A stretch of DNA of 64,000 bases from Clostridium aciditolerans (GTDB taxonomy: Bacteria; Bacillota; Clostridia; Clostridiales; Clostridiaceae): the NCBI RefSeq assembly GCF_016316925.1, contig NZ_JAEEGB010000006.1, positions 277,037 through 341,036 of the forward strand, in the 5' to 3' direction. The notes below the pieces were generated by a model. That model searched no databases and had not been told where the DNA came from. It saw only the letters and a program-made list of their open reading frames with translations. The position numbers and the translations under genes are program-made. Shown one piece after another: positions 1-8,033 of this stretch (position 1 is the stretch's first letter; each line of letters opens with the position of its first letter).

Positions 1-350
1 CTTTAACAAAGGCTGGCTTCAGTAATTTAAGTTTTTTTGATGATGGTGAACAAGCCTTAAATTATTTATATGACCTTGTAGAAGAAAAGAAGGAAAAATT
101 TATTGAGGAAGTACAAATACTTATAACGGATATAGAAATGCCAAGAATGGATGGTCATACACTTACCAGAAAGGTTAAAGAACATAAAATATTAAAAAAT
201 CTTCCAGTAATAATTTTCTCTTCATTAATTACCGATGATTTATCTCATAAAGGAGTATCTGTTGGAGCTGATGCTCAAATGAGTAAACCTGAAATAGGCA
301 ATCTAGTAAAATTGGTAGACGAGCTTATGATAAAAAATAAAGCTCATTAG
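1..350 (+). CDS. CheV-like chemotaxis protein, C-terminal receiver domain (5' truncated by window edge)
   Basis: Only the last ~115 codons are present; the reading frame is open from base 3 with no start. The protein reads as a response-regulator receiver half: an IxxTDIEMPRMDG segment with the phospho-acceptor Asp, then a VIIFSSLIT strand and a GADAQMSKPE segment carrying the conserved Lys. The EMPRMDGHTLTRKVKEH and SKPE wording is typical of CheV, in which an N-terminal CheW-like domain couples receptors to CheA and the receiver tunes adaptation. The CheW half would lie left of the window. A plain CheY-like protein is less likely but cannot be excluded. It reads toward the next gene, which is on the opposite strand, with a large inverted repeat between them. 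Confidence 0.8.
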   Translation, partial: LTKAGFSNLSFFDDGEQALNYLYDLVEEKKEKFIEEVQILITDIEMPRMDGHTLTRKVKEHKILKNLPVIIFSSLITDDLSHKGVSVGADAQMSKPEIGNLVKLVDELMIKNKAH

Positions 351-356
351 TATGTC

Positions 357-574
357 TATATAGGGTTTCAAACTAGAAAATTGACTTACGCAAAGGGCTA
401 TGTTTCCAAAGCTGAAGGTAGATTTAAAAACTTTTATATGAAACTCCTCCTCCTTACGTCAGAGGAGTAAGCGATTCGCACAAAATCATAGATTTTGGCT
501 CTCTGCTTAACGGACTGAAGCTTGGAAACATAGTCCGGGGTGTAAGTCAATTTTCGGCCTTATAACCCTATATA
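357..574. repeat. Large imperfect inverted-repeat element with internal clostridial module
   Basis: The outer arms pair (TATATAGGGTT at 357-367 with AACCCTATATA at 564-574). Further in, AAAATTGACTTAC and GGCTATGTTTCC on the left match GGAAACATAGTCC and GTAAGTCAATTTT on the right, so the whole ~218 bp can fold on itself. The centre (about 438-510) carries a module seen again at 4362, 40757 and 50220: GAAACTCCTCC, then TAAGCGATTCGCAC, a short AAAATCATAGATTTT hairpin and CTCTCTGCTTAA. No ORF is apparent. It looks like a non-coding, MITE-like or structured-RNA repeat, and it sits between convergent genes. Confidence 0.7.
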
Positions 575-2401
575 TTATATTCTCTTACTTTCTAGTTCTT
601 TTTCTTGAAGTAACTGATTTGTATATAATCTATAGTAGTATCCTTTTCTTCTTAACAATTCTTTATGATTTCCAGCTTCTATTATCTTGCCTTTTCTTAT
701 AACAAGAATTTTATCTGCTGATACTATGGTAGAGAGTCTATGGGCTATTATAAAGCTTGTTCTTCCTGATAGAGTTTTTTCTATAGCATTTTCTATCATT
801 TTTTCTGTTTCTGTATCTATAGATGAAGTAGCTTCATCCAGTACAAAAATGGCTGGATTTGCTATAATTGCTCTAGCAAAAGAGATAAGCTGTTTTTCTC
901 CTGTGGACAGATTTCCTCCTCCCTCTCCTACCTCAGTGTCATAGCCTTTTTCCATATCCATAATAAAGTTATGAGCGTTTACAAGCTTTGCTGCTTCTTC
1001 AATTTCTTCTTGTGAAGCATCAAGTTTTCCATATCTTATATTATCTTTGATGGTTCCGCTAAACAAATGAGGGCTTTGAAGAACATAACCTAAGTTTGAT
1101 TGAAGCCATAAAAGAGATCGTTCTCTATAATCTTTTCCATCGATTAATATTTCTCCATTATTTGGTTCATAGAATCTACAGAGTAAATTTACAATAGTAC
1201 TCTTCCCAGAACCAGTTTCTCCAACCAAGGCTATAGTTTCTCCTTTTTTAACCTTTAAATTGAAGTTCTGCAGTACTTTTTCTCCATTTTTATAAGAAAA
1301 GCTTACATTCTTAAATTCTATTTCTCCGTAAATCTTTTCCCAATTTTCTTTGTTCGGATTAAATAAGTCTCCGTAAACTTTCACTACATCTTTTTTGTCC
1401 CATATATCTGGTTCAGTCTCTACAAGGGTTATTATTCTCTCTGCTGAAGCCTGGGCATTCTGCAGTTCCGCTAAAGTTTCTGCTAATCTACTTAACGGGT
1501 CAAAGAACTGTATAGTATATGAAATAAACATTACAAAAGTACCATAAGTCAAAGCTTCCGTAATTACTTTATCTCCTCCGAACCAAAGGGCCAATCCTGT
1601 TCCTATGCTTCCCATGGATATAACTATAGGAAGAAATAGTGATGAAAACATTACTGCCCTTACTGCTGAGTATCTCATACTGTCGGCATCTCTCTTAAAC
1701 TCTTTTAAATTTTCATTTTCACGTACTAAAGTCTTAGTAGTTTTTGCCGCTGCTACCTCTTCACTAAAGTCCGCAGTTATCTGTGAGTTTAATTTCCTAA
1801 CTTTTCTGTAGGACTTTAAAATTTTCCTTTGAAAAAACATTCCTATGACAAATAGCACTGGAACTACACACATGCTTATAAGTGTCATTTCAACGTTGTA
1901 ATATAACATAATAGCCAAGAATCCTATCATCATCGACACGGCCCACACCATATCAATCAATCCCCAAGATACTATTTCACTCAGCCTTGTTACATCAGAT
2001 GTCATTCTCGACATAAGCCAACCAACTGAGGAATTGTCATAATAAGAAAAAGATAGCTGCTGAAGTCTTTTAAACCCAAGTTTTCTTATATGATAAGCCA
2101 GTTCCGTCTCTATTTTACCGGCCTGCATTATAAAAAGCTTAACATTTAAAGCTTGAAAAGCAAAAATTCCAAAATAAGCTATAGTGAAGGCTTTGAGTCC
2201 ATCTGTGCTTTCCTTTGTGATAAAATTATCTATAGCATATTTAGTTAAAAGAGGAAGCACTGCATCTATTCCTGCTACTATAATCATTAGAAAAGCCATT
2301 ATAAGAAGACCTTTCTTAAATTCATATAAATATTTAAAAAATCTTTTCCAAATACCAAGATTAAACTTTTCCGTTATTTTATATTCATCGATTCTTTCCA
2401 T
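575..2401 (-). CDS. Heterodimeric ABC exporter, subunit with the consensus catalytic Glu
   Basis: Predicted 608-residue half-transporter: an N-terminal exporter-type membrane domain (about 1-330, six TM segments) and a C-terminal ATPase. Visible motifs are Walker A GETGSGKST (about 394-402), signature LSTGE (498-502, a degenerate LSGGQ), Walker B VLDEATSS with catalytic Glu near 523, and the switch His in IIAHRLS. The preceding gene encodes a partner with a Walker B Asp instead of Glu and an intact LSGGQ. That is the TM287/288, LmrCD, BmrCD pattern of one active and one degenerate ATP site, so drug or lipid export is likely. The ATG at 2401 is chosen because GGAGG lies 8 bases upstream; a GTG at 2410 would overlap that site. 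It begins 17 bases after the partner gene ends. Confidence 0.92.
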   Translation of the reverse strand: MERIDEYKITEKFNLGIWKRFFKYLYEFKKGLLIMAFLMIIVAGIDAVLPLLTKYAIDNFITKESTDGLKAFTIAYFGIFAFQALNVKLFIMQAGKIETELAYHIRKLGFKRLQQLSFSYYDNSSVGWLMSRMTSDVTRLSEIVSWGLIDMVWAVSMMIGFLAIMLYYNVEMTLISMCVVPVLFVIGMFFQRKILKSYRKVRKLNSQITADFSEEVAAAKTTKTLVRENENLKEFKRDADSMRYSAVRAVMFSSLFLPIVISMGSIGTGLALWFGGDKVITEALTYGTFVMFISYTIQFFDPLSRLAETLAELQNAQASAERIITLVETEPDIWDKKDVVKVYGDLFNPNKENWEKIYGEIEFKNVSFSYKNGEKVLQNFNLKVKKGETIALVGETGSGKSTIVNLLCRFYEPNNGEILIDGKDYRERSLLWLQSNLGYVLQSPHLFSGTIKDNIRYGKLDASQEEIEEAAKLVNAHNFIMDMEKGYDTEVGEGGGNLSTGEKQLISFARAIIANPAIFVLDEATSSIDTETEKMIENAIEKTLSGRTSFIIAHRLSTIVSADKILVIRKGKIIEAGNHKELLRRKGYYYRLYTNQLLQEKELESKRI

Positions 2402-2418
2402 AAAAATCACCTCCTAAA

Positions 2419-4221
2419 TTACTCATTACAAGCCACATTTTCATTCTCAAGGTTATCTACAGAGTTTTGTATTTCCCAAATTCTCTTGTATACACCATCT
2501 TTGTTTATCAATTCTTTATGGCTTCCTACTGCTTCAATCATTCCTCTGTTTAAGACAATAATTTTATCTGCATCCATAACTGTAGAAATTCTATGAGATA
2601 TTATAAAAGTAGTAACACCTTTACTTTTTTCCTTTAACTTTTGCCTTATGATTTTATCTGTTTCCGCATCTACTGCACTTAATGAATCATCAAAAATTAA
2701 TATAGGTAGATTTTTTATAAGAGTTCTTGCTATAGAAACTCTTTGTCTCTGACCACCAGATAAGGTAACACCATTTTCCCCTACTATGGTGTCATAGCCT
2801 CTTTCAAATGAAGTTATTACACCATGAACTGCTGCCATAGAAGCTGCAGTTTTTACCTCTTTATCATCTGCATCCAGCTTAGATATTTTTATATTATCTT
2901 TAATTGTTCTTGAATAAAGAAATGCTTCTTGAAGCACCATACCTATTTTGCTTCTTATCCACTTTCTTTCTATATCCATAAGCTCTACTCCGTCAATCTT
3001 TATAGATCCTTTATTATAATCATAAAGTCTTAATAAAAGGTGCACTAATGATGATTTTCCTGAACCTGTAGGGCCTACTACTGCCACTGTTTCTCCTTTA
3101 TTTACTTTAAAACTTACATTCTTAATTACAGGAGTGTCTTCTTCATATCCAAAAGTTACATTTTCAAAGCATATTTCGCCCTTTATTTCAGGTTTTAAAG
3201 CTTTGCGCGTTTCTGTTTCTTGAGGTACATGCAGTATCTCCCATATCCTTCCCATAGAAACTGTCATCTTACCCATATCCGAAAGAATCCTTCCAAGCTG
3301 TCTTACAGGCCAGAGAAGCATTGTTTCATAGGTTATAAATACTACTAAAGTTCCAAGACTTATATCTCCATTTACTGTAAAATAAATACCTGACATTAAT
3401 ACTAAACCTATCTGAATTGTACAAAGGAAGTCTGATATTCCCCAGTAATTGGACATTAGATAAATTATTTTATAAATAGAATCCTTGTACTTCTTATTTT
3501 CTTTCTCATATTTTTCTATTTCAAAGTTTTGTCTTCCAAAGGCCTTTACTACTCTCACACCTGTTAAATTTTCTCTTAATACGGATGTAAGAACACCTTC
3601 CTGTTCATCAGCCTTTATAAAATTATGCTGAATTTTATTGAAAAATATTAAAGAAAATATAAATATTATAGGCACTATGCACATTGCAATTATTGTCATC
3701 TTCTTATTTAATGAACTCATCATAACAATGGCAAAGGTTACTATAAACACAGCTCTTCCTATCTCAACCATTTGAAGTGCAAAGAACTTTCTTACTGTAT
3801 CTACATCAGAAGTACATCTTTGAATTAAATCTCCAGATTCTGATTTTATATGGTATTCATAAGGAAGTTTTTGAATATGATCATATAATCTAACCCTTAT
3901 ATTTCTTGCCATGTTTTCAGCAGCTTGCGCAGAAAGTTTTCCTTTTAAATAAAGAAAAATACCTCGTACGCAAGTTAAACTTACTAAGATTAAAGAACAT
4001 ATCCATAAGTTTCTTCCTAAAGTTTCTCTTCCTCCTAAAACTTGTACTAAATTTTCAACGGGTTTAGGAACATTTAAAGGTTTATTTCCTATTATAGAAT
4101 CTATAGTAACTCTAATAACCATAGGCTCTACCATAGCTATAAAAGAAGCAATTCCAATAGATATTATCGCTATTGCATATAAAAGCCTGCTTCCTTTTGT
4201 TAGCTCTATAATCTTTTTCAT
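2419..4221 (-). CDS. Heterodimeric ABC exporter, subunit with degenerate Walker B
   Basis: Predicted 600-residue ABC half-transporter. Membrane domain about 1-330, ATPase about 345-590 with Walker A GPTGSGKSS (383-391), a perfect LSGGQRQR signature (487-494) and Walker B LILIFDDS-type strand in which Asp replaces the catalytic Glu near 512. With the next gene it should form an asymmetric exporter in the cytoplasmic membrane. The start at 4221 is favoured over the ATG at 4230, because AGGAG abuts the latter but sits 9 bases from the former. The stop codon of a small upstream ORF ends one base before this ATG, suggesting translational coupling. Upstream lie two terminators and a leader ORF (4716-4805), so expression is probably controlled by attenuation. 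Confidence 0.92.
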   Translation of the reverse strand: MKKIIELTKGSRLLYAIAIISIGIASFIAMVEPMVIRVTIDSIIGNKPLNVPKPVENLVQVLGGRETLGRNLWICSLILVSLTCVRGIFLYLKGKLSAQAAENMARNIRVRLYDHIQKLPYEYHIKSESGDLIQRCTSDVDTVRKFFALQMVEIGRAVFIVTFAIVMMSSLNKKMTIIAMCIVPIIFIFSLIFFNKIQHNFIKADEQEGVLTSVLRENLTGVRVVKAFGRQNFEIEKYEKENKKYKDSIYKIIYLMSNYWGISDFLCTIQIGLVLMSGIYFTVNGDISLGTLVVFITYETMLLWPVRQLGRILSDMGKMTVSMGRIWEILHVPQETETRKALKPEIKGEICFENVTFGYEEDTPVIKNVSFKVNKGETVAVVGPTGSGKSSLVHLLLRLYDYNKGSIKIDGVELMDIERKWIRSKIGMVLQEAFLYSRTIKDNIKISKLDADDKEVKTAASMAAVHGVITSFERGYDTIVGENGVTLSGGQRQRVSIARTLIKNLPILIFDDSLSAVDAETDKIIRQKLKEKSKGVTTFIISHRISTVMDADKIIVLNRGMIEAVGSHKELINKDGVYKRIWEIQNSVDNLENENVACNE

Positions 4222-4222
4222 C

Positions 4223-4343
4223 CTATTCATCTCCTTTTAACTGCCAATATAGAGTTTTAAGTTCCAAATCTATATTAGCCTGGTCAGGTGTAAAATATAG
4301 AATTCCAGCCATTGATTTTTCTTGTAATTTCTTTTTTGTTCAT
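4223..4343 (-). pseudogene. Small ORF in front of the ABC exporter, interrupted by a one-base frameshift
   Basis: A good ribosome site (AAGGAG, 8-base spacer) precedes ATG at 4343. In that frame translation stops after 19 codons. Shifting by one base at the AAAAAA run a few codons after the start opens a frame that continues to a TAG at 4223-4225, giving about 39 residues ending in LYWQLKGDE and containing AGILYFTPDQANID. The stop is one base before the ABC start codon, and the ABC ribosome site lies inside this ORF. I do not recognise the family. It may be a real frameshift, a slippage site or a sequence error in the A-run. Confidence 0.45.
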
Positions 4344-4361
4344 AATCATCACTCCTTTTTA

Positions 4362-4558
4362 AATGAAACTCCTTCTCCCTTTAGTCGAATGAGTACACGC
4401 TGTGTAAGCGACTATCACCAAATCAGCACTCTGTGTAAGTGACTATCACCAAATCATAGATTTGGGATATCTACTTAAGATTTTGGATGCCTACTTAAGA
4501 TTTGGGATATCTGCTTAATCCATTCACACAAAATCAAAGATTTTGGTTCTCTGCTTAA
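4362..4558 (+). repeat. Block of short direct repeats sharing the 438-510 module
   Basis: Begins with AAATGAAACTCCTTCTCC, then a duplicated 26-base unit (4400-4425 and 4431-4456, containing GTGTAAGYGACTATCACC), three tandem 20-base units (4459-4478, 4479-4498, 4499-4518; type GATTTGGGATATCTACTTAA) and an AAAATCAAAGATTTT hairpin ending in CTCTGCTTAA. The same module occurs inside the inverted-repeat elements at 357 and 50181. It lies in the 5' leader of the ABC exporter transcript. Non-coding as far as I can see. Confidence 0.7.
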
Positions 4559-4562
4559 ATAT

Positions 4563-4595
4563 AAAAAGCCGCAGAAGAATTTTTCTACGGCTTTC
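4563..4595 (-). terminator. Intrinsic terminator in the ABC exporter leader (distal)
   Basis: On the minus strand GAAAGCCGTAGAA pairs with TTCTGCGGCTTT and runs into TTTTTAT. It lies between the leader ORF and the transporter genes, so it would have to be read through for their expression. Confidence 0.7.
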
Positions 4596-4659
4596 AGACA
4601 GAAATTATTATATATATATTGGGCATAGCTCGCCCAGCATATAAATAAGTAAGCAATAT

Positions 4660-4694
4660 AAAAAGCCATAGGTATACAACCTATGGCAATTTTT
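4660..4694 (-). terminator. Intrinsic terminator in the ABC exporter leader (proximal)
   Basis: On the minus strand GCCATAGGT, a 6-base loop and ACCTATGGC are followed by TTTTTAT. It starts about 20 bases after the leader ORF stop. The leader ORF contains ACCTTGG, which can pair with CCATAGGT of the first arm (7 pairs, one bulge) and so mimic the second arm. It would also work on the plus strand, which ends in AATTTTT. Confidence 0.75.
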
Positions 4695-4715
4695 CACTAT
4701 AATTAATGGTAACTA

Positions 4716-4805
4716 TTAAAAGTTAACTATACCAAGGTCGTATATATGTGTTTTATGTTGTTTTGCACTTGAACTGATTGCTAATAACATTAATCTTCTA
4801 AACAT
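4716..4805 (-). CDS. 29-residue leader peptide upstream of the ABC exporter
   Basis: ATG at 4805 has a near-perfect site (AAGGAGG, 8-base spacer) and a 29-residue ORF beginning MFRRLMLLAISSSAK and ending DLGIVNF. It lies in the transcript leader of the exporter genes and is followed at once by two terminators. This is the layout of ribosome-mediated attenuators that control antibiotic-induced exporters and ABC-F proteins, for example the B. subtilis bmrB-bmrCD leader. A stalled or slowed ribosome here could change pairing near the first terminator. The peptide itself may have no function. It belongs to no family I recognise. Confidence 0.6.
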   Translation of the reverse strand: MFRRLMLLAISSSAKQHKTHIYDLGIVNF

Positions 4806-4852
4806 ACTGACGACCTCCTTATTTTTTAATATTGATTAATACTACATTATCC

Positions 4853-4881
4853 ATTCTATACCTAAATTTCAAAAAATTCAA
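4853..4881 (-). promoter_or_regulatory. SigA-type promoter for the leader peptide and ABC exporter
   Basis: TTGAAT, 17-base spacer, TAGAAT on the minus strand, about 40 bases upstream of the leader ORF start. Confidence 0.5.
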
Positions 4882-5009
4882 TACAATATTTAAAATTTAT
4901 TCTTCCAATTTTGAAAACAAAAAATAAATCCAAAGCAAATATTCATGTTTTTTCTCTTATATATGTCTAATAAAAAACAAATAGTTGCAATTCTGCATTA
5001 AAATCATAA

Positions 5010-5067
5010 AACTCCGAAACAATATATACAGAAAGTGTAATTCATATATTGTTTCAGAGGTTTTTTA
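5010..5067 (+). terminator. Terminator-like hairpin in the terC leader
   Basis: ACTCCGAAACAATATA at 5011-5026 pairs with TATATTGTTTCAGAGG at 5045-5060 and is followed by TTTTTTA. It ends 18 bases before the terC start, directly upstream of AAAGGAGG. No plus-strand gene lies upstream, so it is a candidate attenuator rather than a gene end. I looked for the yybP-ykoY manganese riboswitch that often precedes terC genes and did not find its conserved core. Confidence 0.55.
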
Positions 5068-5084
5068 TATAAAGGAGGCATAAA

Positions 5085-5930
5085 ATGTCTACTAGAAAAC
5101 ATTTATTAAAATTCTTATTTATTACTTTAGTTGCTCTTATGGTCAATATAGCCATATGGTATTATATGGGTTCTGAAAAAGCATTAGAGTTCCTTGGCGG
5201 ATATATTATAGAACTAAGTCTTAGTGTCGACAATCTTTTTCTATTTTTATTGATTTTTTCAAGTTTTGGAATTAAGCCAAATTACCAAAAAAGAATTTTA
5301 AACTATGGTATTATTGGTGCAATTATATTGAGACTTATATTTGTGGTATTAGGTATTGCCATTGTAAATAGTTTTAAATGGGTATTATATGTATTTGGTG
5401 TACTTCTTATTGTAAGTGGTTTAAAAATTATATTAAATAAAGATGAGGATGTATCTTTTGAGAATAGCAAATTAATTAAGCTTTTAAAAAAAATGATACC
5501 AGTTACAAAAGAACTTCATGAAGAAAAATTTTTTGTAAGAATAAATAGTGTTCTCCACGCAACACCATTATTCGCCTTATTATTTTTGATAGAAGGCTCC
5601 GACTTACTCTTTGCAATAGATTCAATCCCTGCAATATTTGCAATAACCACCAATCCATTTATTATATATACTTCAAATATTCTTGCAATATTAGGTCTTA
5701 GAAATTTATATTTTCTTTTAGAAAAACTACATAGTACTTTTGAATATGTAAAGTATGGAGTAGGTGTAATACTTATATTTACTGGTATAAAGCTTGGCAT
5801 TTCATTTAAGTACCATATTCCTGTAGGAGTATCTATTCTTATTATTGTTTCAATCCTTGTGATAAGTATATTGATTTCCATATCAATTAATAAAAGAAGA
5901 AATCCTAGAAAAGAAGGCTCTGCCAAATAA
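5085..5930 (+). CDS. TerC/Alx family integral membrane protein
   Basis: 281 residues, about seven to nine hydrophobic segments. The family signature is visible: ELSLSVDNLFLFLLIFSSF near residue 45 and a second acidic pair in EGSDLLFAIDSIPAIFA near 170. The Asp/Glu residues within these membrane segments are the proposed metal-binding sites. The LSVDNLFLF wording is closer to Alx than to short YkoY proteins. Family members help export manganese and metallate secreted proteins; the substrate here is inferred. AAAGGAGG lies 7 bases before the ATG. A hairpin with a T-run occupies the leader. Confidence 0.88.
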   Translation: MSTRKHLLKFLFITLVALMVNIAIWYYMGSEKALEFLGGYIIELSLSVDNLFLFLLIFSSFGIKPNYQKRILNYGIIGAIILRLIFVVLGIAIVNSFKWVLYVFGVLLIVSGLKIILNKDEDVSFENSKLIKLLKKMIPVTKELHEEKFFVRINSVLHATPLFALLFLIEGSDLLFAIDSIPAIFAITTNPFIIYTSNILAILGLRNLYFLLEKLHSTFEYVKYGVGVILIFTGIKLGISFKYHIPVGVSILIIVSILVISILISISINKRRNPRKEGSAK

Positions 5931-5945
5931 GCAGAGCTTAATATT
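5917..5945 (+). terminator. Weak terminator at the terC 3' end
   Basis: GCTCTGC and GCAGAGC form a 7-bp stem around the terC stop codon, followed by TTAATATTGTATT, a poor T-run. It separates terC from the convergent hydrolase gene. Confidence 0.35.
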
Positions 5946-5955
5946 GTATTACTTC

Positions 5956-6693
5956 TTATTTCTTTGCTAGTTCTGCAATACACTTATTTGCATTATTGTT
6001 ATATAGCCCACCATGATAACATATTACTGTTTCAATATCATATTCTGTAAGTTTTTTTAGAGATTTTATATTTAAATCCGCATCAAAATTAATAAAATCA
6101 GGAGCTTTTACAAGCACTCCATCTTCAACAGCTAAAATATCTCCAGCTATAAGAATTTTCAGCTGTTTAAGATACAGGCAAATGTGTCCTAAAGTATGGC
6201 CAGGAGTGTGAATCACCTCAATTCCTTCGCAGTAAGGAAGCTCTTCTCCATCAATTAATGTTTTATTTACATCTGCTTTGCGGCCTTTAAAGCCTGCTTT
6301 AAGTTTTTCATATATAATTTTCATGTCATCTGACAAAGAGTTAAAATTAGCTTCAAGTCGAGCTAATTTAATTGGTGTTTTTATACCGTTAATATATGCT
6401 TCCTCTTCTCTATGAGCAAGTACTTTCACACTGTTAGGTAGTTCTTTTATAATGCTAGAAAGGCTTCCAATATGATCAATATCATGATGAGTAAGAATTA
6501 CCATATTTAGTTTATCAAATGATATACCTGCATCTTCAATTGCCTGGCGAATTTGAGGTGACTGTCCCGGATACCCAGTATCCACTAAAATTGATACGTC
6601 TTTATCATAAATCAATGTTGGATTAATAACACTCCTACTCCCCATAACATTGCTGGACACTTCAAGCATCTCAACACCATTAGCTATTTTCAT
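5956..6693 (-). CDS. MBL-fold (metallo-beta-lactamase superfamily) hydrolase
   Basis: 245 residues from the ATG at 6693, chosen because GGGAG lies 8 bases upstream; an upstream in-frame GTG at 6729 has no site. The zinc-binding signature is LTHHDIDHIGS, followed downstream by a His in HTPGHTLGHICLYL, an Asp in LIAGDIL and a His in CYHGGLY. This is the usual set for a dinuclear metal centre. No signal peptide, so cytosolic. The substrate cannot be predicted; the family includes glyoxalases, lactonases and phosphodiesterases. A strong promoter with an overlapping palindrome lies upstream (6769-6819), suggesting a dedicated regulator. Confidence 0.85.
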   Translation of the reverse strand: MKIANGVEMLEVSSNVMGSRSVINPTLIYDKDVSILVDTGYPGQSPQIRQAIEDAGISFDKLNMVILTHHDIDHIGSLSSIIKELPNSVKVLAHREEEAYINGIKTPIKLARLEANFNSLSDDMKIIYEKLKAGFKGRKADVNKTLIDGEELPYCEGIEVIHTPGHTLGHICLYLKQLKILIAGDILAVEDGVLVKAPDFINFDADLNIKSLKKLTEYDIETVICYHGGLYNNNANKCIAELAKK

Positions 6694-6768
6694 TATTTCT
6701 TCTCCCTTCATAAATAAAATATTTTTCACAATAACTATTGACTTTTATGCTGTTATGTGTTATGATAT

Positions 6769-6801
6769 CATTGTACAATTACGCTCAACAATTATACAAT
6801 G
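6769..6801. promoter_or_regulatory. Palindromic operator candidate over the hydrolase promoter
   Basis: CATTGTACAATT, nine bases, then AATTATACAATG: 12-base half-sites with one mismatch. It covers the -10 box of the minus-strand promoter, an ideal repressor position. The regulator is not identified. Confidence 0.5.
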
Positions 6802-6819
6802 TTTTCATATTTAAGTCAA
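6791..6819 (-). promoter_or_regulatory. SigA promoter of the MBL-fold hydrolase
   Basis: TTGACT (6819-6814), 17-base spacer, TATAAT (6796-6791), about 95 bases upstream of the chosen start. Confidence 0.7.
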
Positions 6820-6840
6820 TAAATAGATTAAAAATAATAT

Positions 6841-6880
6841 AAAACGTATACCTATTTTAAATAGATATACGTTTTAATAT
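6841..6880 (+). terminator. Hairpin between divergent genes
   Basis: AAAACGTATA and TATACGTTTT with inner CTATTT/AATAG pairs, followed on the plus strand by AATATTTTT. There is no upstream plus-strand gene, so it may end a short transcript or act as an insulator. Confidence 0.4.
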
Positions 6881-7038
6881 TTTTCAATCTTTTATGGATT
6901 AAATTTACCTATCATAACCTAATATAGAAATTTTTCACTTCAAATTTGAGTTTCTATATACTTTAATGGTATAATAAAAAACATCAGCAAATATATTAAT
7001 AAAAATAACTTGATAACTGGCTTAAGGAGGTAAACGAA

Positions 7039-7995
7039 TTGAATAAAAAGACTTTATCTGTTATTTTCACGCTGGCATTGACTATAATTATAAATGCTAA
7101 TATCTTAGCTGCTCCAAGCACATCAGACGAATTAAAGCAAACTCAAGATAAAAAGAAAGAGTTGCAATCAAATGTTCAAGATTTAGACAAGCAAATTGAT
7201 GATGTAATAAAAAAAATTGACAGTAATAAAAATGCCATGAATAAAATTTCTCAAGATATTAAAAAAACTCAGGTTAAATTAGAAGATGCAGAGAAAAACT
7301 CAAAAGCTCAAGAAGATTTATTTAAACAAAGAGCAAGAGCTATGTATATAAATGGTACTGGTAGCTACCTTCAAGTAGTTCTAACATCAGATAACTTAAG
7401 TGATTTTATATCGAGAGTAGATTTAATTACAAAAGTAATAGGATATGATAACAAAGTTGTTGCTCAACTGAAAGAACAAAGACAAGCTATAGAAAATCAA
7501 AAAGAAGCTTTAAATAATGAGAATAATAAATTACAAGCTTTAAAGACAAGCAATGAAGTTACTTTATCAAAATTGAGTAAAGATATAAAAGAACAAAAAT
7601 CACTTCTAAGTAAAACTACAGAAAAAGAAAAACAGTTAGTTGCCATGGAAACTGAAACCAACCGAACCTATAAAAATGGTAGCTTATCCCGTGGTATGTC
7701 AAGCTCTGCGTCTTATTCACAGGTACTCAGTATGCAGGCGACTGCATATGCAGGTGATGGAATCACTGCATCAGGTACTCCAACGAAGAGGGATATAAAT
7801 GGATATAGTACTATAGCTGTAGATCCTAGAGTTATACCACTAGGCTCTAGAGTTTATGTAGAAGGATACGGATATGCTATTGCAGAAGATATAGGTGGTG
7901 CTATTAAAGGAAACATAATAGATGTGTTTTTCTACTCAGAATCTGAAGCACAAAGTTGGGGAAGAAGACCTGTTAAAGTCTACATACTTAATTAA
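7039..7995 (+). CDS. Secreted coiled-coil protein with C-terminal 3D domain
   Basis: 318 residues starting at TTG with AAGGAGG 8 bases upstream. A signal peptide (Lys-rich start, hydrophobic 8-22, cleavage near ILAAPS) is followed by a long Lys/Gln/Asp-rich coiled coil (about 30-215), as in PcsB/CwlO-type wall proteins. The C-terminal ~80 residues form a 3D domain: MQATAY, TASGTPTKR, AVDPRVIPLGSRVYV and AEDIGGAIKGNIIDVFF carry the three conserved Asp residues that name the domain, which resembles the MltA lytic transglycosylase barrel. It probably acts on peptidoglycan outside the cell. Monocistronic, with a strong terminator just downstream. Confidence 0.85.
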   Translation: MNKKTLSVIFTLALTIIINANILAAPSTSDELKQTQDKKKELQSNVQDLDKQIDDVIKKIDSNKNAMNKISQDIKKTQVKLEDAEKNSKAQEDLFKQRARAMYINGTGSYLQVVLTSDNLSDFISRVDLITKVIGYDNKVVAQLKEQRQAIENQKEALNNENNKLQALKTSNEVTLSKLSKDIKEQKSLLSKTTEKEKQLVAMETETNRTYKNGSLSRGMSSSASYSQVLSMQATAYAGDGITASGTPTKRDINGYSTIAVDPRVIPLGSRVYVEGYGYAIAEDIGGAIKGNIIDVFFYSESEAQSWGRRPVKVYILN

Positions 7996-8033
7996 AGAAT
8001 AGGCTATCCCAAAATAGATTTTTATAAAATAAA

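Noticed and set aside
4362-4558. CRISPR array
   Set aside because: The tandem units have no unique spacers and belong to a dispersed repeat family.
4475-4669. 64-codon minus-strand ORF in the ABC leader
   Set aside because: It runs through two terminators and repeats and has no ribosome site.
5516-5983. 155-codon minus-strand ORF antisense to terC
   Set aside because: Shadow of the membrane protein; no ribosome site and no recognisable features.
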